In this document: one piece after another, positions 36,800 through 45,460 of the stretch
How positions within the stretch are numbered: the first letter of the stretch is position 1
How the letters are laid out: the number at the start of each line of letters is the position of its first letter
Source: Nymphaea colorata
Lineage: Eukaryota; Streptophyta; Magnoliopsida; Nymphaeales; Nymphaeaceae
Assembly (NCBI RefSeq): GCF_008831285.2
Contig: NC_045142.1
Span: 8,224,713 to 8,288,712 of the forward strand
DNA: 64,000 nucleotides
Direction: 5' to 3'
The notes under the pieces: model-generated
What the model was told of the DNA's origin: nothing
The model's input: the letters and a program-made list of their open reading frames with translations, nothing else
The model's database searches: none
Translations under genes and position numbers: made by a program

Positions 36800-37280
36800 A
36801 CAAGCCAAGTCTTAGCCTTGTACCTCCCTAAATATCCGTGTGGCTTTCTTTCTATGTTAAAAATCCATTTCCACCTCACAATAGTTTTGCTTGACCGGTA
36901 GGAATTAGTTCCATGTTTTATTTCTTTGTGGTGCTTCAAACTCAGCTTGCATGGCCTTTCGCAACTTGGTGTTTTGTAATGCCTCCTTAGCAGTGATTGG
37001 TTCTCTTTCTTCTTTCAACTAAGATATGAATGCTATAGGAGGTGGGTACTTAAATACACCACCTTAAGAACGTGTAACCATTAATGGGTGCGTCCTTGGG
37101 TTTGAGTCGTGCCATGTGAAGCAGTTCTTCTTGGTTTCTCACTAAAAATTTGGTTTCACGAGGAGTGTGAGTTTGCGCTGCTTGGATGTGATTTTGACTT
37201 TGATTACGTTGTAGATTTTCTAAATTCATGTCGGTTTGAATATTAGATGGAGCAATGGACCTTGGAACCACAAACGATGA
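36800..37280 (-). pseudogene. Copia RT N-terminal fragment of the minus-strand element
   Basis: Minus-strand reading EREPITAKEALQNTKLRKAM (about 37010-36950) followed by VRWKWIFNIERKP and GRYKAKTWLVAKGYSQ (36880-36790) matches 'EPxxxxEAlxxxxWxxAMxxExxAl... WVFKIKxxxDGxxxRYKARLVAKGFxQ' at the start of copia RT. It is cut at 36790 by the AT-rich repeat, so the YVDD box is absent. The 73-codon ORF 37050-37271 is the variable integrase-RT linker. Confidence 0.75.
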
Positions 37281-37864
37281 ATTTTAATAATAGTCCCACC
37301 ATATGGACATTCTCTTGCCAACTCTCTATTACAAAAATTGTCATTTCTTCTTTCTAACAATGAGAACTTGCTTTAATCCAATGACACACGGTACGTGGGT
37401 TTTGCCCACGTACCAGTCTCGGTACGGCGGTACTCTTTGTATGGTTTGGATCAGTTCTGAGTCGCAATCGATCCAAACCACTTTAAATAAGTCTGGGTAG
37501 TCCTTGCTCCACAAGTGAACGTGTTCTACTACACCTACAAGTTCATCTCACGTCGTGTCATCTGTTTCTTACATTTATGTCATTTTTTCTTGCTGATTTC
37601 ATGTATATAATTAATGAAAATTTTATAACTATCACCGTACCGCTATACCAGAACCCGCTTCCCCGTACCCATACCAGCATCTGTAACCGTGCCTATGTGA
37701 CATAGTTTTAATCCATACAAAAAAATATGAGCTAAAATTTTCAAAATTATGTCGTTCTTAAACATAAGTAGCCGTTATGGCTTGGTGCGTACCCCAAAAA
37801 TGTACACAGTTCATTTTTAGTTTTAACCTGTTTTTACTATAATCATCTAAGCAAGGGACACAAG
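37281..37864. other. Insert or diverged linker within the minus copia
   Basis: Between the integrase and RT parts lies about 580 bp in which 37390-37690 is richer in CG words (GTACCAGTCTCGGTACGGCG, CGTACCGCTATACC) and looks inserted, for example a small MITE with GGTACGG / CCGTACC ends. No target duplication identified. Confidence 0.3.
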
Positions 37865-38500
37865 TTAACCAAAGACTTCAAGAACAGCATAATTCAGTGT
37901 CTGCTTCATAAGAACTTCCATGGGTGTTTTAAAATGTAATGTTTTTGTAGGAAGTCTATTAATAAGGAAGGCCGTTGTAGAAAATACATTCGACCAGAAT
38001 GTATGAGGGACACCTGTATGTGCCTTTAAGGCAAGACTAGTTTCCACTATATGTCGATGATGCCTGTCAGCAAATCCATTTTGCTGAGGTGTATGAGGAA
38101 AAGAAAGTCTATGGAAATTTCCATTCTTCTCATGAAATGATGTTAAGACTTGATACTCACGTCCACGATCTGAATGCAGAAATTTTATTTTTTTGCCAGT
38201 AAGCTTTTCAATAGATTGAATTTAGGAAAAAAGACCATTACGTCATATTTTTGAGTCATGTAATAGAACCAAATGAATTTAGAAAACCCATCAATGAACA
38301 CTATAATATTTTAATCTATTAACACTTTGGATTGGGGCTGGTCCCCAAACATCTACGAATACAACTTCTAACAGCTCCTTAGGAGAAAACATCCTATTCT
38401 TGAAGTGCAAGCGATGCGATTTGTGTTTTTCGTATGTCTCACACATAAAATTATTAAAAAAAACTATCATACAGTAATTTAGTAAAGTCCAAATCAATTA
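37865..38500 (-). pseudogene. Copia integrase fragment of the minus-strand element
   Basis: On the minus strand: CETYEKHKSHRLHFKNRMF and LLEVVFVDVWGPAPIQSV (38450-38310), the zinc-finger tail and first core-domain motif; HTPQQNGFADRHHRHIVE (about 38090-38040), near the catalytic glutamate; then LALKAHTGVPHTFWSNVF and AFLINRLPTKTLHFKTPMEV (38035-37910). The order is that of copia integrase. Stops between blocks (for example before 38290) make it non-functional. Confidence 0.8.
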
Positions 38501-38579
38501 CAACTATTTTAAATGTTGGGTTTCTCAGACGTTGATGATATCTGAGAGTGTATCAAAATGATGAGCACTACATGCCTCA

Positions 38580-39697
38580 TTTGGGTCACATTGTAACTTA
38601 ACTTGATGGAGACCATTCCTACTTTGTCCTTGTTCTGGAATCCGCCCTGTGCCCTGCTCCTTTATATAACAAGAATTTGGATGGAATTCACAAATGACAT
38701 TATTATCCTTTACAAATCTTTGAACAAAGAAAAAAAATTTGGATATCTTGGGAACAATGTAAACTATCCTTCAACTTAAACTTATTTAAAACACAAGAGG
38801 AACTGACGTGTTTAATGAGTAGAACTGATCCATCACCAATCTTCACTCCATCTGTTCTATGATAATCTAAGTAGAGTGATAAATTTTTTAAATTACCAAT
38901 AATGTGCTGACACCCGTGTCTAGGTACTATGTTTCATCATCATCAAACATGGGAGAGGAACCTTGATTTGCTGTAAGCGCCTGAGCACCTGCACCTTTGA
39001 TTTTCTTTATTAAGAAGATTAGTATATCGATAACAAGATTTAGCAGTATTGATCGATTTCTTTAATTCTAATTTGCACCATGTCTCCAATTTTTCCAGGA
39101 TTTATTGTGAGCATAATTCTAATGGTGGCCACTTGGTTCCCTATTTTGTTTACTTTGATTTTATCTTCTATTATTTCCTTGTCTCGAGAAAATGTTAGGA
39201 CTTGCTGCCGTAGAATCTGATTTATCATTTCCTTGATTGATAGGCTTTTTGGATGAACGGCATACTATGTAAATCTCCAATAGACACCGGTTCAATTCTG
39301 GTTTCGATGGAGGTCTTAAAGGCATGGTACTTCCTTAGTTGTCCCCTTAAAATCTGCATGATAATGTCTTCTTCTAAACTGGTTTTCTATCAATGTATAA
39401 CTGATGTGCAAGCATTTTAGCTCTTTTTACATATTCATCAATGGATTTACCTTGCTTCAAGTCTTAGAACTGCCATTTTAGCTGCATCACTCAAAAGCAT
39501 GAGTGTGCAGTCTTAAGGGCTTGCCAACTATTTTAAATGTTGAGTTTTCATAGTCTTAAGGGCTATGAAAACTCTGAGAGAGAGACGACAGTAGCCAATT
39601 TAACAACAGTTGGTTTCTTTGAAGCCACTTTGTGTAATCAGCATTAGGTCTAGTGGTATTTGGTATGAGTTTATAGTGGTATTTGGTATGAGTTTAC
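38580..39697 (-). pseudogene. Copia gag C-half and protease of the minus-strand element
   Basis: From 39697 leftward on the minus strand: DPNADYTKWLQRNQLLLNWL (about 39640-39585), the 'W..QDQLLL.WLLSSLS' block of copia gag; LKQGKSIDEYVKRAKMLAHQ (about 39470-39400); a basic linker (39228-39040); and YLDTGVSTLL (about 38930), the WYLDTGA protease site. Several stops. Directly continues the gag start at 44964-45219 on the other side of the inserted element. Confidence 0.75.
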
Positions 39698-40143
39698 TGT
39701 TAGCACATTTGGAAGGAAGCTCTGCCGTTTCATCCTCTCACATCTTTGGAAAGAAATCCTATGAGCAGCTAACCGTTGAGAATATATTTGGATAGAGGAG
39801 CATATTTGGATAGAGGAGCAACCGGATGAAAATCCCCATCTAGCTGTTCCTGATTTATTGCCATTTCTTATTTAGATTTGGGCGTGTGATTTATTGCCAT
39901 TTTTCTTGTAATTCGAATTTTAAACGGCTGGGATATGTAAGGGAAGAAGGGGCTGTATCCTGTAACTCTATATAAGGAGTTGATTCATATGATTTCAAAA
40001 TGGGAAAATAAGAGAGAGAAAAACAGAGCTTCCTCTGTTTTCGTTTTCGTGGATGTAGGATATTAACGCCTAACCACGTGTTAAGTTTGAGTTGTTCCTT
40101 TCTTCCTGCTTTTCTTCCAGGTTCTCCTCCATGAAATTTAACA
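39698..40143 (+). repeat. 5' LTR of the inserted copia
   Basis: 446 bp, TG...CA. TATATAAG at 39969-39976 is its TATA box. It is longer than the 3' LTR because of a tandem duplication of a 'ATATTTGGATAGAGGAGCA' unit (39783-39820) and extra sequence around 40045-40080 and 40120. The bases after it, TGGAGAAGCCGG, do not match the usual iMet primer site; another tRNA may be used or the site has changed. Confidence 0.9.
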
Positions 40144-40390
40144 TGGAGAAGCCGGCATTTTATAAATGCCGCAGCTGCTGGTCTGGTTCACTCTTCTCTT
40201 ACTGGGCGTTGGATTCGGGCACGAGTCTAGTATTTTTTTATCCAAGTCTCAGATTTTTTGGACAATTTTGTAAAAAGATACGGAATTTACAAGTGCCGCT
40301 GGTTCCTGAAGTTCCCTGAACCCTCCCGCAACAGAGAGACTCGCTTCCGACCCAATCTATCTTCAGCTGGGAATCCACAACACCAATACC

Positions 40391-41224
40391 ATGGCCGATG
40401 CTGCTTGCTCAAATCAAAGAGATGAAGCATTCAAGGGAGCCAAATCCACCAAGCATAATACGTTGAAAATTACCTCCACCCCACTCAATGGAGCCAACTA
40501 TTTGAGTTGGGCGAAGGCTGCTCACTTGTTCCTTAGTGGAAGATCAAAGGCAGGATATATTAACGGGAAGATCAAAGCTCCAGCCACTACTGATCCCAAT
40601 TACGATGAATGGGAATCAGAGAATGACATGGTTATGGTGTGCCTGCTCAACTCTATGGAGCCATCCATAGCAAATCTGTTTACATATCAAGATACCGCGC
40701 ACAGAATATGGGAGGCTCTGAAAGAACTTTACAATGAGCAAAATTGTCTTGCTCGCGTATACCAGATACAATGCGAGATTGCCAATCTTTCTCTCCATGA
40801 CCAAGACATGCAGCGGTACATTGAGAGACTCAGGAGTCTATATGATGAGCTCCTCCAATATCGACCAGCGACCTCTGATCCAGTCATTTACAAACAGCGT
40901 TTTTAAGAAGATCAAATCTTCAAGGTCCTTGCTGGATTGAGTGAGGACTACGAAGCCTTAAGGACTCAAATCCTCAATACTATGTCGCTGCCAAAATTCA
41001 ATGTTGTTTGTCAAATGATTCAGAGAGAGGTGTCAAGGCAAAAAGTGATGAATGTCCATCCTAAAACGGACTCCATAGAAGACAGCCAAGAAAGAATGGC
41101 ATGCCTTTCACAATCGGGCACTAATCAAGGCATACAAAGGTACCACTCAAACATACAAAAAAATCGCAGCAAACTTAAGTGTACTCACTGCAAGAAATTG
41201 GGTCACACGCGTGATCGCTGCTGA
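40391..41224 (+). pseudogene. Copia gag of the inserted element
   Basis: Starts MADAACSNQRDEAF, with LNGANYLSWAKAAHLFLSGR (residues about 33-52), NDMVMVCLLNSMEPSIANLF and an arginine-rich IQREVSRQKVMN region, and ends with a CCHC zinc knuckle CTHCKKLGHTRDRC (41180-41221), the nucleic-acid binding site of the capsid protein. One in-frame TAA at 40904-40906 splits it into 171 and about 105 codons, and a frameshift follows the knuckle near 41225. Confidence 0.88.
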
Positions 41225-41340
41225 GAACTTGTGGGGCGACCGTAGACAAAGACGTCAACCTTGCAAACTTTGTTACCAAAGATAACCTGGAAAAATTCTT
41301 CCAGAAATTCTCTAATGCAAATCTTGTATCTTCCCAACCA

Positions 41341-41787
41341 GTGGGTGACGTCTCAGAAGGTAAGTTCTATGCCTTATTGACTGCCATTAAAAATAAATCT
41401 TGGATAGTTGATTCTGGTGTTACTGATCACATGACTAATGATCCCACAAGACTTGCCGATCTAAATAAGGATCTTCATCATTTTGTTTTTTCTGCTGATG
41501 GGTCATCTATAGTTGTTGCTGGCATTGGAAAAACAACATTCTTCGAGAAAAATATTACTTCTACCTTACTTGTTCCTAAGCTTGTTGTCAACCTTATGTC
41601 AGTTAACAAAATCACTCAAGATTGTGATTGTCTTGTTATTTTCTCCAAGAAGGATGTAACGTTTCAGGACCCAAGCACGAAAAAGGTGATTGGTAAGGGC
41701 CGATGCCATGGTGACATCTACACGTTGGACACCGACAGTTTGAGTTTTTTCACCAAATCAAAATCGACTCAAAGGACAGATTATTGA
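41341..41787 (+). pseudogene. Copia protease of the inserted element
   Basis: Open for 148 codons. IVDSGVTDHMT (41404-41436) holds the aspartic-protease DSG triad, whose Asp codon is at 41410. The following segments (GIGKTTFFEKN..., LVVNLMSVNKIT, CLVIFSKKDVTFQD) fit the fold. It would cut the polyprotein. It is out of frame with gag and ends at a TGA (41785-41787) where the integrase finger should continue. Confidence 0.85.
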
Positions 41788-42471
41788 ATTTGGCATGCGT
41801 GATTAGGACACATATGCGATTGGAACCTCAGTCGCCTCATTCCTTCCCTCACCATTGACGATAATAAAGCGTGTGATGCATGTGAATTCGCCAAATTCAC
41901 ATGCCTCCCCTTTCAGCCAACTCATGAAAGGTCTGAAAAAGCTTTCGATCTCATTCACTCGGATGTTTGGGGACCCGCTCCAGAGGACTCTCATGCTAGT
42001 TTTAAGCTATATGTCTCTTTCATTGATTATATGCCTCAGCAAAACGGTATTGTAGAAAGAAAAAACCGACAACTTCTAAATATTGCTCGGGCTCTTATGA
42101 TGCACATGAACGTACCTCAGATTTTTTGGAGCGAAGCCATTGGGACAGCATGTTATATATCCAATCGAGTTCCAAGCTCTAGCATAGAAAGAAAAATTCC
42201 TCTTGAACTCCTTCTCAATAAGCCGCTCTCACTTAAACACCTCAGGGTATTTGGGTGCAAATGTTTCGTACATGTGCAAGAAAGATTTAGAAATAAATTC
42301 CAGCAACGTGCGATTAACTGTATATTCTTGGGATACTCAAGTAAGAAGAGAGGCTATCACTATTTTGACCCTCTCTCTAAACATATGATTGTGTCTCGAG
42401 ATGTAAAGTTCTATGAAAATGAACATTTTTCTGACAGCTGTATAAAGGGGGAGGCTAATAACAAAGACTAG
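41788..42471 (+). pseudogene. Copia integrase of the inserted element, core deleted
   Basis: The zinc-finger part (ACDACEFAKFTC at about 41868-41903, and HARLGHI-like sequence before it with a frameshift) and LIHSDVWGPAPED (about 41950-41988) are present. After the segment YVSFIDY (about 42010-42030) the reading jumps directly to MPQQNGIVERKNRQLL (42031 on). In copia integrases roughly 70-90 residues, including the second catalytic Asp, lie between these blocks, so an internal deletion has removed most of the catalytic core. The C-terminal 146-codon ORF 42031-42471 is otherwise well kept (VFGCKCFVHV, GYSSKKRGYHYFDP). Confidence 0.85.
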
Positions 42472-42723
42472 GCCTAGGCAACGGGCCGAGCCGGCCCGGG
42501 CCCGATAGGTTGGCCTGGCGGAGGCCCGGCCCGGCCCGTTTACATTAAAAATATATATTTTTAATTTTTTTAAAAAATAAATATATTTAATATTATTAAA
42601 TATTTTTATAATTTAAAAATTATTTTATAATTAAAAAATTTAATTTTTAAATTCAAATGGGCCAGGCCCGAGCCGGGCTCACCGGCCCGACCGGCCGGAT
42701 CGGGCCGGCCCGATGCCCACCCT
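42469..42723. mobile_element. GC-rich/AT-core 'GGGCC' element inside copia (copy B), Mutator-like duplication
   Basis: 255 bp: left end TAGGCCTAGGCAACGGGCC, right end reversed AGGGTGGGCATCGGGCC, imperfect inverted repeats of GGGCCGG-type words around an AT-rich core (42540-42650). Flanked by TAACAAAGAC (42459-42468) and TAACAAAAAC (42724-42733), a 9-10-bp near-perfect duplication as made by Mutator-like transposases. The copia reading frame ends in ANNK before the insert and resumes in NSAENSTDD after it, and is continuous once the insert and one duplication are ignored. No coding capacity. Confidence 0.8.
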
Positions 42724-42733
42724 TAACAAAAAC

Positions 42734-43740
42734 TCTGCTGAAAATAGTACTGATGATACTCCACGTCCACTGGCTGACATCTTCACAAGTCAAACGCCTA
42801 TATGCCAACCAGGGATCGCCCACTTTCCCAGTAACGACAACAGCCTTGAAAACATTATTTTGGAGGAAGGCGAACCACCTACCAACGTCGAACCTCAACC
42901 AGGCATAAGACATTCCACTAGAGTGACTTGGCCTCCATCCAAGTTAAGTGAATACTATACTTGACAATTATCTTTCTTTTGAAGCTCTCTCGCATAATTA
43001 CAAGTCATACATCTTTGCTACTTATGGTCATCAAGAGCCAAGAAACTTTAATGAAGCTAGTGCAAACTTACGGTGGAGGGCAGCCATGGAAGAAGAAATC
43101 AAGGCACTTGAAAAGAACCATACTTGGGATCTTGTTCCTCTATTAGATGGAAAGAAACTGGTAGGTTGTAAATGGATCTACAAAATAAAGTTTAAGAGCA
43201 ATGGAGAAGTGGAGCGACATAAGGCTCGCCTCGTTGCAAAGGGCTTCACTCAGACAGAAGGAATCGATTTCAAGGAAACATTTGCCCCGGTAGCAAAAAT
43301 GAACACGGTGAGAGCTCTTCTTGCAGTTGCATCTACAAAAAGGTGGAATCTTCAATAGCTTTATGTAAAAGAATGCATTTCTCCATGGTGAATTGGAAGA
43401 AGATGTTTACATGGAAGTACCGCAATGAGTTATCTGCCGATCTGGACATGTTTGCAAACTAAGGAAAGCTCTTTACAGATTGAAGCAATCACCTCGTGCA
43501 TAGTTTGCTCGTCTAATGACAGCACTCATCAAATATGGATTTCAGCAAAGTTATGCCGATTACACCGTGTTCACATTCACCAGAAAATCCAAGGTAACCA
43601 TCTTGCTTGTGTATGTGGATGATATCATACTTACTGGAGACGATTCTGAGATCATGCAGGCTATAAAAAAACATTTAAATAGTGAGTTTGAAATCAAAGA
43701 TCTTGGACTGCTACGATACTTCCTTGGAATATAAGTGACT
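42734..43740 (+). pseudogene. Copia integrase-RT linker and reverse transcriptase of the inserted element
   Basis: After the linker (STRVTWPPSKLSEYYT to 42964) a frameshift leads into 42948-43358: WRAAMEEEIKALEKNHTWDL, GCKWIYKIKFKSNGEVERHK and ARLVAKGFTQTEGIDF, the fingers and palm start of copia RT. A stop at 43356-43358 replaces the Q of NLQQ. Further pieces end in VYVDDIILTG, with the catalytic Asp pair at 43618-43623, and DLGLLRYFLGI. At least three lesions break the frame. Confidence 0.9.
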
Positions 43741-43841
43741 CACTCAGACAAAGGAGTATTTATATGTCAACGCAAATACACGATTGATCTATTAAAAGAT
43801 ACTGGATATCTAGGCGCAAACCTGCAAACACGCCTCTTGAG

Positions 43842-44520
43842 ATGAATTGCAAGCTAAGGAAAGAAGATGGTGATATTGTCGAAAACAAAGAAAGTTTCCA
43901 AAAACTAGTTGGAAAACTTATATATTTGACAGTTACAAGGCCTCACATTATGTATGTTGTCAGCATCATTAGTCAATTCATGCACCAGCAAGATCCCATC
44001 ATGTTGAAGCAGCTCACCGGATTTTGAGGTACTTAAAGGGGACACCGGGAAAGGGAATCCTAATGAGACGCGACCAATCTCCTCACGTTACTGGTTATTG
44101 TGATGCAAACTGGGCTGGGGACCCAAATGATAGATGGTCAACATCAGGTTACTGCACGTTTCTTCGAAGAAATTTGATCACTTGGCGAAGTAAAAAACAA
44201 GCCATAGTAGCCCGATCCAGCGCAGAAGCTGAATACCTTAGCCATGGCCATATGTACGTGTGAATTGATTTGGCTTAAGTCCCTCCTTAAGGATATGAAA
44301 GTCGAAACTCACTCCCCAATGGAACTTAAGTGTGACAACATGGCTATTATTCATATTGGCGCGAATCCTGTATTTCATGAATGAACAAAACATATCGAAG
44401 TCGACTGTCATTTCGTTTGAGAAAAAATTCAAAATGGCATCATTGCAACTTCTCATGTTAGAAGTGAAAACCAGCTCGCCGACATTTTCACAAAAAGTCT
44501 GGGGAAAGAAAGGCACAGAA
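43842..44520 (+). pseudogene. Copia RNase H and C-terminus of the inserted element
   Basis: FQKLVGKLIYLTVTRPHIMY (43896-43955), RYLKGTPGKGILMRR (44027-44071), GYCDANWAGDPNDRWSTSGY (44093-44152), then SSAEAEY (about 44217-44237) carry the RNase H signature with D and E residues that cleave the RNA strand. The tail KHIEVDCHFV...HVRSENQLADIFTKSL (about 44388-44500) is typical of plant copia. Stops and frameshifts occur after 44027 and 44263. Confidence 0.9.
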
Positions 44521-44565
44521 TGATTGTGGACAAGTTGGGGCAGATTGATGTCTGCCTACCAACTT

Positions 44566-44574
44566 GAGGGGGAG
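44566..44574 (+). other. Polypurine tract
   Basis: GAGGGGGAG, two bases before the 3' LTR, serves as plus-strand DNA primer in copia elements. Confidence 0.85.
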
Positions 44575-44576
44575 TT

Positions 44577-44963
44577 TGTTAGCACATTTGGAAGGAAGCT
44601 CTAAGGTTTCATCCTCTCACATCTTTGGAAAGAAATCCTATGAGCATCTAACGGTTGAGAATATATTTGGATAGAGGAGCAACCGAATGAAAATCCCCAT
44701 CTAGCTGTTCCTGATTTATTGCAATTTCTTATTTAGATTTGGGCGTGTGATTTATTGCCATTTTTCTTGTAATTCGGATCTTAAATGGGTGGGATATGTA
44801 AGGGAAGAAGGGGCTGTATCCTGTAACTCTATATAAGAAGTTGATTCATATGATTTCAGAATGAGAAAATAAGAGAGAAAAACAGAGCTTTCTCTGTTTT
44901 CGTGGAACCACGTTAAGTTTGAGTTGTTCCTTTCTTCCTGCTTTTCTTCCATGAAATTTAACA
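44577..44963 (+). repeat. 3' LTR of the inserted copia
   Basis: 387 bp, TG...CA; TATATAAG at 44830-44837. Differs from the 5' LTR by scattered substitutions and by lacking the 5' LTR's short duplications. Confidence 0.9.
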
Positions 44964-45219
44964 TTTAAGTGGTGCACGAGTGTTTCCATCAACTAATCCC
45001 TTTATATGTAATCAAATAGACTCCCATGATAGGTACTTGTCCATGTTGAGTTTAATGGACAAATAATGTATAAGGCAATTGGGAGATTGTAGCAGGGTGT
45101 TAGAAACATGCATACCAGGCTACTGTACACTTGAAGGGTTGGATGTTGAAGACAACTGCTAATGAGTTTGTTGTTGAAGATAATGTACGTAGTTGAATCC
45201 TTACTATTAGCCCAAATGG
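44964..45219 (-). pseudogene. Copia gag N-terminal part of the outer element
   Basis: Minus-strand reading LNMDKYLSWES ... LHIKGLVDGNTRAPLK (about 45045-44965) matches the 'LxxxNYLxWxxQxxxxLxGxxLxGxxDGTxxPP' start of copia gag and leads in frame into 39697 after removal of the inserted element. Stops are present upstream. Confidence 0.65.
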
Positions 45220-45231
45220 GCTCTGATACCA
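45220..45231 (-). other. Primer-binding site of the outer copia
   Basis: Reverse complement TGGTATCAGAGC, the iMet tRNA primer site, next to an LTR end. Confidence 0.8.
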
Positions 45232-45460
45232 TATCAGAAAAAGAAAATCAGAGATGAGAGAAAAGTAGACAACACAATTAATATGGTTCAACTCTTGCCT
45301 ACATCAACGAAGAGAGATTTTTTTTTTTTATTACTCTCTAATCTTGTACTCGTATGGTTAAGTGTTTTCATACATGCACACAGTTTACAGTCACCTACAT
45401 TTGAAATTTGTTGATGGCAGTTGCAATCAGATTTTCATTTCATGTAACGGCACACACTTT
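45232..45460 (-). repeat. 5' LTR (partial definition) of the outer copia
   Basis: On the minus strand the 'ATGTAGGCAAGAGTTGAACC' block (about 45300-45281), a T-rich region and ...TCTGATA before the primer site are typical of a copia LTR downstream half. The upstream end could not be placed; 45460 is an estimate. Confidence 0.5.

Larger units (their letters stand above)
39698..44963 (+). mobile_element. Nearly complete copia retrotransposon with two LTRs
   Basis: LTRs at 39698-40143 and 44577-44963 share TGTTAGCACATTTGGAAGG starts and ...ATGAAATTTAACA ends. Between them are gag, protease, integrase, RT and RNase H in copia order, then a polypurine tract (GAGGGGGAG at 44566-44574). Flanks are TTTAC (39693-39697) and TTTAA (44964-44968), a 5-bp duplication with one change, lying in the gag of the minus-strand copia. 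The element itself is hit by a 255-bp GC-rich insertion at 42469. Stops, frameshifts and an integrase deletion make it defective; LTR divergence shows it is not very recent. Confidence 0.9.
36786..45460 (-). mobile_element. Decayed minus-strand copia retrotransposon, split by a younger copia
   Basis: Reading leftward on the minus strand the order is LTR (from about 45460 to 45232), primer site (45231-45220), start of gag (45219-44964), the inserted element 39698-44963, rest of gag and protease (39697-38580), integrase (38500-37865) and RT start (37270-36800). Gag on the two sides joins in frame once the insert and one 5-bp duplication are taken out (VDGNTRAPLK on one side, LIPNTTINS on the other). 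It has many stops and frameshifts; it ends inside RT, and the 3' LTR is missing. Dead copy. Confidence 0.8.
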
